NCBI RefSeq assembly: GCF_900497805.2
Contig: NW_020954719.1
Location: forward strand, 4,523,699-4,587,698
DNA: 64,000 nucleotides
Reading direction: 5' to 3'
From: Vombatus ursinus
Lineage: Eukaryota > Chordata > Mammalia > Diprotodontia > Vombatidae
A program made the position numbers and the translations under genes. Below, in pieces: positions 34,736-46,185 of the stretch (positions within the stretch are counted from its first letter, which is position 1; every line of letters begins with the position of its first letter). Below the pieces are notes generated by a model. The model searched no databases. It worked only from the letters and a program-made list of their open reading frames with translations, and was not told the DNA's origin.

Positions 34736-34973
34736 TATAATTGGCATAGATCTTCTAATGGTGTGAACGATTCCATATCCTACCCTTTTTCTGAAGTACT
34801 CTATTACAATGATTTGGTTTCACATGTTTCCTGGTCTTCAGGTTTCTTTTCCATTCTCAACTGATTTATCTTAACCAATAAGAAATAACCAAACAGCAGT
34901 GCTTCTTAGCTTTAGAATTTAGCAGTAGAGCTCCTAAGATTTCCATTTGTTCATTCATTATTCAAGAAATATG

Positions 34974-35003
34974 TATGTGTGTGTGTGTGTGTGTGTGTGT
35001 ATG
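34974..35003 (+). repeat. (TG)n microsatellite
   Basis: About 13 uninterrupted GT dinucleotides. Confidence 0.95.
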
Positions 35004-36370
35004 TTGAGACTCTTCCCACCCTCTTAATATGGAGGCAGCAGCAGGAACTAGGTTCATTCTTCTGGAAAAAGGAGTGACTTCGGAAATTACTAGACATAGT
35101 ACAAAATCCAGGGTCCTGTGAGCTAAAAAAGCAGGGGAGGAACTGTCCCTCAGTTTCTGTTTCCCTCTATTCATGACCCTGATTCACCTCAAAGTTACAT
35201 TCCTATTTTCAGCTCTGTGCAGAGCACTGGTTCAGTACTAACTCCCACGGTGGCTGTGATACTGAGCTGGGTTAATTACCTCATGAGGCTCCCACAGCAT
35301 CGGCAATATTTGTCTAACTGAAGCTTCCTGTGAATCACCATCACACTGTACCCAATGACCAAGTCCTTAACAGTCTGCTTCTTCTTGATCTTTTAAGCTA
35401 GAGATGCGGTAGCCAGTATTAGTTCTATCATCCTGCTTTGGACTAATTGTGTCCGCTGGCTATTAAAGGTAAATAAGCTCATCAGCTATAGTTTTAGTTG
35501 GGCAGACCCAGAATACTTTTGAAACTGAGAGCAATTTCCCCCCAGTGATTCAACATACCACCGTATGAGTTGAGGGGGTAGCCCAAGAGGACGAACTACA
35601 AAAAAAAAACAAAAACAAACAAACCCAACAGTTTCTTTGGGCTCTAGTTTGGGCTGTATATAAACGACGCTACCAGTTAGATATGGATAAATCTAAGGGA
35701 CAGATGAGCTACCACTGAGGCAAGAAGAAGCTTGTAGAATGTGACCCTTTGTACCTCCACCAAAGCATAAAGGGAGCCTCCAGGATTGTGACCCCACGAA
35801 AAATAAAAACATCTAACTATCAAAGGGCTAAAAATAGAGTTTTAAACATAGTCTGACACCTCATCATGACATGGAGGTGATGCTGTGCTTTCAAATGACA
35901 GGCAGATGGGACCATGCTGGAAAACCTTCAAGTATGGATCTGCTGCCCAAGGACCAATCTAACTAACTATATATGGAGAGAATTGTCACTAGAAGGTTGG
36001 TGCCAATGAGTTCACATAAAGAATTAAATCATGCCCATATTTACATTTTTGTTCTGGTAAAAGAGAACAGAAGACGTATTGTAGTTGCAACAAAATGGAA
36101 AGATAGTTTGCTATTTTTTCTCAAAACTGTACATAAGAGTTGGAGGAGTTTGTTAACAAAGCACTCAAAAAGAAACATAATAGTCATTTCATGAGGATGC
36201 TTGGCTTTTTTTACACTGCAGTTTTCAGTACTAATCTCAGGAATAAACAAAGAAGCCACCACAAACATATCTGCAGTTTTTGTCCTCAACATATGTTACA
36301 GATAGCTGAAAAAGAGGAATTTTATAAAGAACTTGACCAAGTCCTCCAAACTAAAATCAACATATATTTT
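35004..36370. other. Unassigned intergenic block
   Basis: No gene or repeat I can name. Composition is mixed rather than simple, with A-rich tails at about 35600-35625 (caaaaacaaacaaaccc) and 'acgaaaaataaaaacatcta' near 35800 that could mark ends of unrecognised retroelements. Plus frames at 35973-36547 have no domain. Confidence 0.4.
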
Positions 36371-36377
36371 GATACAC

Positions 36378-36915
36378 CATCATTTCATCAACAAGCATTT
36401 ATTAAGCATCTTCTATGGACCAAGCAGTGTGCAAAGCACTGGAGATACAGAGAAAAAAGGAAAGTCCCTGCCTTTATTTTTATTTTTTACTGTGCCAACG
36501 AATACTGCTGGGCACATAGTAGATGCTTAATAATGTTTACTGATTGATTGATTGATTGATTGATCGATCCTTAAATTGTAACTGGGGAGACAGATTGTAA
36601 AGATAAAAGGTGTATAAAAAACAGAAGGAAGGCATTAGCTGTCGGTGGCATTTAAACTGATTCTTGGAGAAAACCAAGCATTCTAAGAAGCAGAAGTGAA
36701 GAAAGAAAACACCCCAGATGTGGGGAACAGCCAGTTCAAAGGCATAGAAACAGGACAGAAAGGGCACACTGTGTATGAGGAACAGTAAAGCAAGGACATT
36801 GGTGAAGATGTAAGAATACTGGAAAGGTAGGAAATGGTCAGGTTGTGAAGACTTTTAAAAGCCAAACAGAAGTTTCTATTTAGTTTTAGAGGCAACAGGA
36901 AATCCATGGAGTTCA
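36378..36915 (-). mobile_element. L2 LINE remnant, reverse
   Basis: 'caacaagcatttattaagca', 'gtgcaaagcactggagatac', then, after a (GATT)n patch at 36539-36568, 'gaacagccagttcaaaggca' and 'tgaagacttttaaaagccaa' give the reversed L2 3' end and 3' UTR. It resembles 25036-25620. Confidence 0.78.
36539..36568 (+). repeat. (GATT)n short tandem repeat
   Basis: Seven GATT/GATC units. It may have arisen from the (TGAA)-like end typical of L2. Confidence 0.9.
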
Positions 36916-36929
36916 TTGCTATTTTGTTT

Positions 36930-37440
36930 TCTTTTAATTCAATTTTCTTTTATTTTCAGTTACAAAATCTCTCCCTTCTTTCTACTCCTTCACTCATTAA
37001 GAAGGCAAGAAAAACAAAACCCATTACAAATATGCAGTCATGAAAAACAAATCTCCAAATTAGCCATTTTCTAAATTTTTTTTTATTTTTTTCACTCAAA
37101 AATTTTTTAAAAAGAAAGAGAAGAAAATATGCTTCAATCTGTATTCTGAGTCAATCGGCTCTCTATCTGGAAGCGGACAGCATGTTTCATCATGAGTCTT
37201 TTGGAAATTATGGTTGCTCATTGTGTTGATTAGAGTCTTTCACAGTTGATTGTCTTTAGAATATTGTAACTGTATAAATTGTTCTGATTCTGCTCACCTT
37301 ACTTTGCAGCAGTTCATTCTAGTCTCCTCAGGGTTTTCTGAACTCATTCCCTTCATCACTTCCTACAACACAATAGTGTTCTATCACATTCACATACCAT
37401 AACCTGTTCACAGCCATTCCTTAATCAATGGGCTTCCTCT
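36930..37440 (-). mobile_element. L1 3' end fragment, reverse (older)
   Basis: 'tcttttattttcagttacaa', 'ctgtattctgagtcaatcgg' and 'catgagtcttttggaaatta' are paralogous to 37475-37800 (cattcagactcaatcaattc, catgagtcctttggaattat). Two L1 3' ends therefore lie in tandem, same orientation. Confidence 0.8.
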
Positions 37441-37469
37441 AAGTTTCCAAATCTTTGTTTTGTTTTGTT

Positions 37470-39390
37470 TTTTAACAGTATTTTATTTTTCCAATTACAT
37501 ATAAAGACAAATTTTAATATTAATTTTAAAAATTCAGAGTTCCAAAGTTTCTCCTTCCCTCTCTCTCCTCCCCTGTCCTTAAGATGGTAAGGAAATTGAT
37601 ATAGGTTAAAAATGTGCAATCATGTAAAACACATTTCTATATTAGTCATATTGTGAAGGAAGAAACAGACCAAAAGAAAAAAAGCACAAAAAATAAAGAA
37701 AGTGAAAATTGTATGATTTGATATGCATTCAGACTCAATCAATTCTTTTTCCAGATGTGGACAGCATTTTTCATCATGAGTCCTTTGGAATTATCTTGAA
37801 TCACTGTATTGCTGAGAACAGCTAAGTTTTTCATCATACAATCATCATACAATATTAGCTGTTACTGTTTACAATGTTCTCCTGGTTCTTCTCACTTCAG
37901 CATCAGTTCATGTAAGTCTTTCCAAGTTTTTCTGAAATCTGTCTGCGCATCATTTCTTACAGTATGGTATTCCATTACATTCATATACCACAACTCGTTT
38001 AGTTATTCCTCAATTGATGGGCATTCCCTCAATTTCCAATTCTTTGCCACCACAAAAAGAGCTGCTATAAATGTGGGTCCTTTTCCTCTTTCTTTGATCT
38101 CTTTGGGGAATAGACCTAGTTTCTTTGGGGTATATATCACTAGATCAGATGGTATGCACACTGCAATAGCTTTTGGGACATGGTTTCTTAATTGCTTCTC
38201 AGAATGGCTGGACTTGTTCACAGCCCCAACAGCGCATTAACATGCCTGTTTTCTCATACCTCTCCAACATGTCATTTTCCTTTTTTGTTAGCTTAGTCAA
38301 TCTGATGGGTGTGACGTGGTACCTCAGAGTAGTGTTAATTTGCATTTCTGTAATTATTATTTAGAGCATTTATATGACTATTGATAACTTAGATCTTTTT
38401 CCTCTGAAGATTGCTTTTTCATATCCTTTGGTCACTTATCAACTGGAGAATAGCTCTTAGCCTTGCAAATTTGACTCAGTTCTCTATATATTTTAGGAAT
38501 AAGACCTTTATCAGAGAAACTTGCTATAAAGACTTTTTTCCCTTGAGTTTCCTACTTTTCTTCTGATTTTAGCAGCAATGGTTTTATTTGTGTAAAATCC
38601 TTTTAATTTACATAATCAAAATTACCCATTTTACCTCCTGTGAACCCACCTCTTGTTTGGCCATGAATTCTTTCCCCATCCATAAATCTGACAGGTAATT
38701 TCGTCCATACTCCACTAATTTGCTTATATCAGTTTTTATGTCTAAATAGTGTGCCCATTTTGAGCTTATCATGGTATGTGGTGTGGGATGTTGGTGTATG
38801 TCTAGTTTTTGCCAGACTACTTTCCAGTTTTCCCAATAGGTTTTGTTAAATATGAGTGCTTGCCTTAATAACCGGAATCTTTAGATTAATCAAACAGTAG
38901 GTTATAGTGCTTATTTGTTTTTATATATAATCTGTTCCACTGATCAACCTATTTCTTAGCCAGTAACAAATTGTTTCGACAACTACAGTTTTGTTGTATA
39001 ATTTGAGATCTGGTACTATTAGGCGCCCCCTCCTTTCCAATTTTTTTTCATTAATTCCCTTGATATTCTTCATCTTTTGTTCCTCCAGATGAATTTTCTT
39101 ATTTTTCTGGATTTATAAAGTAATTATTTGGTAGTTTGATTGATATGGTACTGAATAAATTTAGGTAGTATTATCATTTTTCTTTTATTGGCTTGGCCTA
39201 CCCATGAGTAATTGATATTTCTCTAAGTATTTAGTTCTGTCTTTATTTCTGTTTAGTGTTTTGTAATTGTATTTATATAGTTGCTATATGTATGTTGGCA
39301 GGTAGACTCTCAAATATTTTATGCTGTATGTATTTATTTTAAATGGAATTTTCCTTTTTATCTCTTCCTTCTGGATTTTGTCAGAAACAT
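37470..39390 (-). mobile_element. L1 LINE, 5'-truncated, reverse
   Basis: It begins with the L1 3' end 'ttttatttttccaattacat', then the ORF2 C-terminus complement (cctcaattgatgggcattcc; gtggtacctcagagtagtgt), then further ORF2 sequence to about 39390 (ctccagatgaattttcttat). Frames are broken by several stops and shifts. It is fairly well preserved relative to the neighbouring copy. Confidence 0.85.
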
Positions 39391-40080
39391 AAAGATATGC
39401 TGATGATTTGTATGGGGAAAAGACTTGAGGCAGCATGACCAATTAGACTAATTGCAATAGTCCAGGTGAGAAATGATGAGAAACCAAACTAAGATGGTGG
39501 CTACGTCAAATGCTGCAGAGAGGTCTGGATGAATGAGGGTTGTGAAAAGGTGAAAAAGGCTGTGAAAAAACTTGGCAATAAAGACATCATTGGTGACATT
39601 GGAAAGAGTGGTTTCCATAAACTAACAGTGATGCAAGGGGCTGAGAAAAAAGTAGATGAGAAAATGGAGATAATGAGCAGAGATATCTTCTTGGAGTTTG
39701 ACTATGAAAGGGAGAGATTGGGGGGTAATACTTTAAGGACACTGTCAAGTGAATTGTTTTGTTTTGTTTTTTTAAAGCATGGAGGAACTCTGTCTGTAGG
39801 CATTAGGTAAGGAGCTGGTAGATAGGAAGAGAATGAAGAATAGAGAGGGGGCACAATTACCAAGGGAAATGGAATTGGATGGATTCAAGGGCACATAAAC
39901 AGGGTCTTACCTATAGTGAAGAGGGCCACCTCCTCATCAGAGACTCCAGTAAAGCAGAGAGTGGGGGATGATATCAACAGGCGGTGAGATGGAGATAAGG
40001 GGAAAAGGGAGTTCATTCAGGGAACTAATTAATTAAAACAAATTTAACACCAAGAGAAGGATAACACCAAGCGTCACTCT
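39391..40080 (-). mobile_element. L2 LINE coding remnant, reverse
   Basis: 'gcaatagtccaggtgagaaa', 'tcaaatgctgcagagaggtc', 'cattggtgacattggaaaga' and 'cttcttggagtttgactatg' are the complement of the L2 RT region. The plus-strand frame at 39529-39810 is antisense to that RT sequence and not a gene. Confidence 0.7.
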
Positions 40081-40320
40081 GTTAGAGACTTCTACCATGC
40101 CTGCTCCCTCTATAGGCATTACAGTAGAGCCCTTTTGTCATGTTGACATTGAATCATTAAAACTATTCTTTAAGTTGGTCAGTCAGTTATAAATCCACGT
40201 AAGTATACTATAATGTGGTCCATATCTTTTTCACAAGAATAATATGATAGCCTTTGTCAAATGCCTAGCTAAAATCTAAGTAAATTACCTCTATGGTATT
40301 TTCCTGATCAACCAGTTAGT

Positions 40321-40360
<40 letters not shown>

Positions 40361-40765
40361 GAGAAAGAGAGAAAGGAAGGGAGAAAGAAAGAAACAAAGA
40401 AAGAAAAGAAATAAACTAGCATCTGTTCTTTATCAAACCTGATTCTTTGTAATTACAGTTGACCTTTCTGAATATTTACTAATCGTTTCTTTTGTGATCC
40501 ATTCAAGAATTTTCCTGAGTTGAAGTTAGGTTCACTGGCCTATAGTTAGTTCCCAGACTGTTCTGTTTTCATTTAATTTTTTTTGAAGGAGGGTGGGGAC
40601 AGGTGCATGTGTGTATGAATTAGGACATTTCCCCTCCTCCAGTCCACAGTACCCTTCCCATTTTCCATGGTCTTCCAAATATCACTGAAAGTGGCTAAGC
40701 AATCACAGCTGCCAGTTCTTTCAGGACTCATGGATGCTTTTCATATGTTCCATGAATTTAAGAAG
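40081..40765 (-). mobile_element. CR1/L3-like LINE remnant with a microsatellite inside
   Basis: 'cagtcagttataaatccacg', 'aatgcctagctaaaatctaa', then past the GAAA repeat 'gttcactggcctatagttag' and 'gctgccagttctttcaggac' follow the CR1-type order (reverse), as at 30930-32475. Confidence 0.62.
40318..40411 (+). repeat. (GAAA)n microsatellite
   Basis: About 12 near-perfect AAAG units followed by degenerate GAAA/GAGA/GAAG units. Confidence 0.97.
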
Positions 40766-40989
40766 AACAAGTAAGTAGGTGCTTTCTTATTTCCTTATCT
40801 TGGGTATCACTTCCTTGTTGAGTCACTTTTGTCCTGTCATTCCAGTACAAACATCATTCTCTTTAACAGTTCAAACAGAAACAAAATAAAGACTTGAGTG
40901 GCTCTGCCTTGCTTCTCATCATCCCATCTACATAGGCAATGGTCCCATCCTTTCTTTGTTTTCTTCCCCCCAATATACATAGAAAACAA

Positions 40990-41141
40990 TTTTTTTTTTT
41001 TGGTGAGGCAATTGGGGTTAAGTGACTTGCCCAGGGTCACACAGCTAGTGAAGCGTCAAGTGTCTGGTCAAAAACCAGATTTGAACCCAGGCCCTCCTGA
41101 TTCTGAGGCCAGTGCTCTACCACTGCGCCACCTAGCTGCCC
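40990..41141 (-). mobile_element. Marsupial tRNA-derived SINE, reverse
   Basis: A poly-T start, 'ggtgaggcaattggggttaa' and the end 'gcgccacctagctgcccc' define it. The flanking duplication is unclear. Confidence 0.9.
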
Positions 41142-41227
41142 CAGAATAATTTCTTTTGTTGTCCTTCGATTCCCTGGCCAGTCTCAGCTCATTCTGAGCT
41201 TTGAAACCTCTTTCACTTGCCCTGGAT

Positions 41228-41485
41228 AGGTGACAACAGTAGGTAGAGTGCTGGACCTATAATCAGGAAGACCTGAGTTCAAATTTGAACTCAGGCATTT
41301 ACTAGCTATGTGACCCTGAGCAAGTCACTTAATTACTGTCTGCCTCAGTTTCCTCAACTGTAAAATGGGAATAATAATAGAACCTCCTAGGGTTGTTGTG
41401 AGGATCAAATGAGATATCTGTAAAGCTCTTAGCACAGTGCCTGGCACACAGTAGGTGTTTAATAAATGCTTGTTCCTTTCTCTTC
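41228..41485 (+). mobile_element. CORE-SINE with L2-type tail
   Basis: 'agagtgctggacctataatc', 'cctcagtttcctcaactgta', 'tgtgaggatcaaatgagata' and the tail 'agcacagtgcctggcacaca', 'gtaggtgtttaataaatgct' are in order. It is paralogous to 18812-19065 and 51960-52195. Confidence 0.92.
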
Positions 41486-41499
41486 CCTCTATCTTTTGT

Positions 41500-41690
41500 A
41501 CATGCTTTTAAAAAAAATCTAAGTTGGTTGGTGTTTCCTATGCATTCATATCATTCCCTTCAGATAATTAACATTATCTATGTTCTACTGTATTTTTTTA
41601 TTAAATATTTTCCAATTACATTTTACTCTGGGGGCAATGCTGACAGCTGCAAGTTTCCACATATCTGACCCTTTGAGTGAATGCTGGTGT
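41500..41690 (+). mobile_element. Diverged copy of a composite element related to 53128-53333
   Basis: 'attaacattatctatgttct' followed by 'tattaaatattttccaatta' and 'cattttactctgggggcaat' parallels the interior of the element at 53128 (tgttaagtattttccaatta, cattttaatctggtttgggc). Confidence 0.5.
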
Positions 41691-42030
41691 CAGAGACAGA
41701 AAGACCTAAATTGAAATCCTTGCTTAGATACTTTTTTTTTGGCTAGGCAATGGGGTTAAGTGACTTGCCCAAGGTCACACAGCTAGTGTCAAGTGTCTGG
41801 TCTGAGACTGGATTTGAACTCAGGTCCTCCTGACTTGCCACCCTCTTAGATACTTATTTACTCTATGATATAGGCAAGTTATTTAACTTTTCTCAGGCTC
41901 AGTTTCCTCATGTATAAAAAAGGAATAATAATACCTGCTTTACAAGGTTGTTGTAAGGATCAAAAGAGTTAATACAGGTAAAGTGCTTTGCAAACCTTAA
42001 AGAATTATGAAAATGCTAGTTATTATTATT
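41691..42030 (+). mobile_element. CORE-SINE interrupted by a younger SINE
   Basis: The left part (gtcagagacagaaagaccta) and right part (aggctcagtttcctcatgta, ttgtaaggatcaaaagagtt, aagtgctttgcaaaccttaa) belong to one CORE-SINE. Between them sits an inverted short SINE flanked by an 11-bp duplication. Confidence 0.85.
41734..41844 (-). mobile_element. Short SINE inserted in the CORE-SINE, with 11-bp duplication
   Basis: It starts with T-rich sequence and reads 'ggctaggcaatggggttaag' to 'ggtcctcctgacttgcc', ending before the family head, so it is 5'-truncated. The repeat CTTAGATACTT lies at 41723-41733 and 41845-41855. Confidence 0.88.
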
Positions 42031-42539
42031 AACTATTGTTAAAATTAAGTGGCTAGGCTACTACTCCAATCTGGCCTATTGGTGAGAAATTAAAATTTCC
42101 TTAGCCTGGCATTTATTTACTTTAAAAAAAGTTTACAAAAAAAAGTCTAATTTTTGACTCTGCTGTTTTGTTGTCACTTTTCTCCCCACCAGGAAAAGAC
42201 CCTTTATAGAGACTAGGCCTCACTATTCCCCTGAGTTAGTCCTCTTAACTTCTGGACACTTTGGTGATGTAGAACCTTCCTGATTAATGGGTGAGTGAGC
42301 GAGTAAAAATTGGCCTAAACTACTATCTATCTAGCCAAGCCCATACCATGTTTCATATCCCATCTAGTCATCCAACCAAGACAGTAGGACTTGCACTGCC
42401 ATCAAGCTGTAGGCATACCCACATACGCCCACCTCCTCCTATTGCCCTGAGGAACAATATTCAAATCACAATTACTACTACCTTACTTTGTGACAATCTA
42501 CTGCCACATGGTTCCACTCACAATCTCTCTGATTGCTTT
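42031..42539. other. Unassigned intergenic sequence
   Basis: No gene or named repeat. The plus frame 42291-42545 is proline/threonine-rich without a domain. Confidence 0.35.
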
Positions 42540-42700
42540 AACTAAAAATCCCTTCTCTGGCCATCACTTCCCTATATGAATTGTATCTCCCTGTTAGAAT
42601 GTAAGCTCCTTGAGGCCAGGAATTATTTCATTTTTATATTTGTATCCTTAGCACCTGATGCAACACCATAGTAGGCATTTAATAAATACTTGTTGATAAG
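42540..42700 (+). mobile_element. L2 LINE 3' end
   Basis: 'gttagaatgtaagctccttg', 'aggccaggaattatttcatt' and 'gtaggcatttaataaatact' are the canonical L2 end. Confidence 0.88.
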
Positions 42701-42799
42701 AAAAAACCTGCTTATCAACTTTGGCAAGGAAATCAGGTAAAGAACTTCTTTGTCTTCTGAAGATTAAAATCAAATCTCTTGATATCCTCTATTTGGATT

Positions 42800-42900
42800 A
42801 GATTCTGTAAGCATTTATTAAGCACCTACTATATGCTAAGCACAAACACAAGGACAAAAATGACCAAGACCCTTAAGGAGATTATATCTTATGTCTTTTG
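42800..42900 (-). mobile_element. L2 LINE 3' end, reverse
   Basis: 'gtaagcatttattaagcacc' followed by 'tactatatgctaagcacaaa' is the complement of the L2 tail. With 42540-42700 it forms a tail-to-tail pair about 100 bp apart. Confidence 0.82.
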
Positions 42901-44160
42901 ATTATCCAATAGCCATGCAACTATGCTAAATGTTCAGGCAATAATTATTAAGGATTTATGTGAGAAATGACTGCATTTCACTAACAAAAAACTCACTATC
43001 CAGCCTAAATGATAAAAAGTCCACAGAGATCAATTCTTCCCAATAAAAGGTCCAATAGAAAGGTCACAACTTTCTTCCTACTATATTGGACTTAAAATTA
43101 TATTTCTGCTCTTTCACAGACATAATGAATCTTTTTAATCATACACATCTCCAGTGATGTCTTTTTGTGCTACTTCTCATGCCTACTAAGTCCAGAGTGG
43201 ACTTTTTTTGTATTCCTTTACACTACTTATAATTTTGACTTCCAGCACCACGGAGTTCCACAATTCACAGCCGTAGAACTTCAGGAAAATTTTGCTGGTC
43301 ACGACACTAACTTTTGCAGTAGTGAGCAATTTAGGCTCAAGGAAAGCACGGTACAAATTTTCCAAATTCAATCCAACCTGATCTCGGTTTCAAAGTTACA
43401 ATATTTAAAGGGCCATAGTTCTAAAATAACAGTTTTACATTTAAACCTGAATTAACTAATTATTCCTGAAACTATAATTATTAATTACCAGCAAATGCAA
43501 CGTAGAGCCTGCAACTCTGGCCATCTTCTTTAGGATATCTTGCATGATTTTTGTAGCTTGAAAGAATTCCCATTAAGCCTCAATTAGTACTGCCTCAGTA
43601 ATCAATTCATTATTATGTATGCTTCCATATGCACTAATTATATAATAGTCTACCAAACTCTGGCCTCTTCTATCAATTTTTCAATTTTCGATACTTTGCT
43701 TTTCTATCCTATTTTTAAACCTCTGATTTCTTATTTTTATCACTTCACAATTTTTCTTTTATATTCCAAAATGTAATATTTCTTAAATTATGCTCAAAAA
43801 CATAACCCAAGCCAAGTAATTATCCTATCTTACAAGTGGTACATAAGTTAAAGGAATATAATATAGTGCTGGAGTTTTTTTTTCTCCTTTTGGCACAGTG
43901 TCATATTACAGGGCCATTATTATATAAACTGCAGCCTGTCAACTTAAATCTTCATTTTATGTGAATCTTACGGTCAATTATTTTGGAAAGCCTTTTGATT
44001 TCTATTCATGTTTCTACTCCTCTGTCAGAAATACTTCAGTCCTGAAATCTGGGTTGTGGTCAACAAGTCCCTTATTCTGACTCTGACTTTTTTTTTTTGC
44101 ATTTGCAAGAAATGATTTAAAGATTTAAAAAATACAGACTGTAATCAACACTATTTTCTT
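42901..44160. other. Unassigned AT-rich intergenic block
   Basis: No supported gene. The frames at 43165-43455 (both strands) have no recognisable domain. Confidence 0.4.
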
Positions 44161-44194
44161 CCTATCGGTGATTAGTGGATTTTAAATTAAATTG

Positions 44195-44285
44195 TGTCTC
44201 TTCATACAGTTTATTTGTATCTCCAGCTCCTAGCACAGTGCCTGGCACATAGCAGGTGCCTAATAAATGCTTGTTGGCTGACTGT
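44195..44285 (+). mobile_element. L2 LINE 3' end fragment
   Basis: 'tttatttgtatctccagctc' followed by 'ctagcacagtgcctggcaca' and 'ctaataaatgcttgttggct' is the L2 tail, little diverged. Confidence 0.85.
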
Positions 44286-44582
44286 ATTCCAAATTTTAGA
44301 TGCAGTTACTATTTCTCCCTTTTAGCATTACTTACTTACTATTTGGCAGAGACAACAGCTTAAGCCCAAAAAATTCACAAATCAAAAGCAAGCAACATAT
44401 ATCATATTAAGGGAGAGGAAATGTAATCTGCAAAGTTTGAAATAATGAAAAAAATCAAAATTAACATTAGGGATAACAATTTCACTTTTAATTATTACTA
44501 ATTATGGGGCATTAAAAATTAGCTAAGTGTTTATATCTTTAAAAGTGTGAAGTAATTCTAATTCTAGAACAAAAGAGTAGTT

Positions 44583-44588
44583 TTTAAT
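44583..44588 (-). terminator. MRPS35: Candidate polyadenylation signal of MRPS35 (ATTAAA)
   Basis: The plus strand reads TTTAAT, giving ATTAAA on the minus strand about 105 bases past the stop codon. No better AATAAA lies nearer. The match is to a six-base motif only. Confidence 0.4.
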
Positions 44589-44691
44589 ATATTATTTAAA
44601 ATTTTGTACACATCATCACAGAGATCAGACCATCCAATACCTGACAACAAATTATGACTAAGCAAGAGTTTTTTCCTCCCCAACGCTGCAA

Positions 44692-44961
44692 CTACATCAA
44701 ATTCAGTAGCTTCTTTACTGCTTCTTTATACTGAGAAAGGTTATTTTCGGTATCACCCTCATTTTTAAGCGCAACAACAGATTTTCTGTAATTCCCAACT
44801 TCTTGAGAACCAAGCAGCTCCTCCTGTGTGACTCCAGCAGTTTTTTCTGAAGCCTTAATTCGGAGAAGAGTTTTCAGGATGTTCTGTTCCGAGCGGCTCT
44901 TCTCCCACACATATTCTTCCATATCTGCTTCAGTCTTCTTTTTCTCCCAGTCTTCGGTTTT
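44692..44961 (-). CDS. MRPS35: Mitochondrial small-subunit ribosomal protein mS35, last coding exon
   Basis: MRPS35 is a structural protein of the mitochondrial 28S subunit. The exon gives 89 residues and the stop: [20 protein letters not shown] at the start, then a helical charged tail with SVVALKNE and KEAVKKLLN. Human MRPS35 has [20 protein letters not shown] and SVVSLKNE at the same place. The acceptor is TTCTTCCAG|AAAACC, entered in phase 0. It joins the exon at 52396-52465 after ESW. No frame break. Confidence 0.96.
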   Translation of the reverse strand, partial: KTEDWEKKKTEADMEEYVWEKSRSEQNILKTLLRIKASEKTAGVTQEELLGSQEVGNYRKSVVALKNEGDTENNLSQYKEAVKKLLNLM

Positions 44962-46185
44962 CTGGAAGAAAACAGTTTTGAACAAACATTCCAAATCCCT
45001 TGACGCAGATTTAAAAACTTGAATTTTAAAAATTTATTGCGTGAAAATTGGCAAGCCACCTAACCTTTCTCTCAACCTCAGTTTCCTCTTCTGTATTTCT
45101 GCAATATTTCAAAATCTGTGACTGTCAGGGTGAGCACCTCCTACACCCACACTTACGCTATCTTTCCTATGAACTGTTGGTTACAAAAATTTGTCACCCT
45201 GAAGCAAGTCCTGCTTCTAAGCTGGTGAGCCTGGTGCTCAAGCCATGGGTATATAGCCTGCTGCCAAGGACTGAAATGAAAGCTTGCTAGGACCTAGAAG
45301 AAAGAGCACATCAGTGGCAGTCTTCAACCCCATTTCACATCCTTAAAGTGGGGATGATAATAGTAATGCTAATGATAATGACAGTAATAATACCTTGACT
45401 AGCTATCGTGGTCAGAAACTTCGGGCAATACAAGGCTGCGAGGGGAAAATAAAGTCACAGGCATGCCCTTTCATAGAAGTTTTCTGCCAGTCTCTCCCAA
45501 CCCCATTGCAACAGTGGCTACAAGGGAAAGTTTAAGGGTCTGCAATTCTTTTGAGTGAATTTAGGAGTAGTAAGAAACAGCCTCAAGACTGTATGTCATC
45601 CAGCCTCAGGGCTGTAAGTATGACAACATGGAAAAGGAGGCATTGGTAATGTTAAGAATGTTCTGGGTGAGCATTCACGTGATATCAGATAACCAAGTCA
45701 ATGCAGGTATACATGAATGAGAAACTTGGGACCTTGACAATGTGTTTGGGACTTGGCAGGAGATCTTTATTCATTTTTGTTTTGAGGTAACACTTCTAAG
45801 AAGTTGACTTCTTTTTATAAATTATCTTCCTATCACACTGAAATGCAATACACAAATTGCAAATTAGGAATAGTTTTCCCTGCCAAACTTTAGTTCTTAA
45901 AAATTGTTAAGATACTGCCAACAATCTCATACAGCTTTTTTCATGTCCAGGCAAATGAATTTTTTTTCTTAATCAAGACACAGAGACAACAAGTACCTCA
46001 TACAGGTATAGTGTTTCTCACGCATAATGGAAACTAAGTGCTGCACCTGGCCACAACTAGAACACAAAATTTATCCTTATTTTCTGGAGTCATGTCCTAA
46101 TTTCAACAAAAAGATCATTGTGAGGTCTTACACATCTTTGAATTTCTAAGGCTTTTCAGCTGATAAAAGTTAAAGTATAATCATT
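44962..46185 (-). other. MRPS35: MRPS35 intron, 3' part
   Basis: Apart from MIR-like traces near 45060-45100 (acctcagtttcctcttctgt) nothing can be named. Plus-strand frames at 44828-45290 are antisense shadows. Confidence 0.5.

Noticed and set aside
36140-36547. 135-codon plus frame
   Set aside because: Its right part overlaps a reversed L2 3' end, and no domain or conserved motif is visible.
37809-38240. 143-codon plus frame
   Set aside because: It is antisense to the L1 ORF2 C-terminal region.
39529-39810. Charged 93-codon plus frame
   Set aside because: It is antisense to L2 reverse-transcriptase sequence, with no start or domain support.
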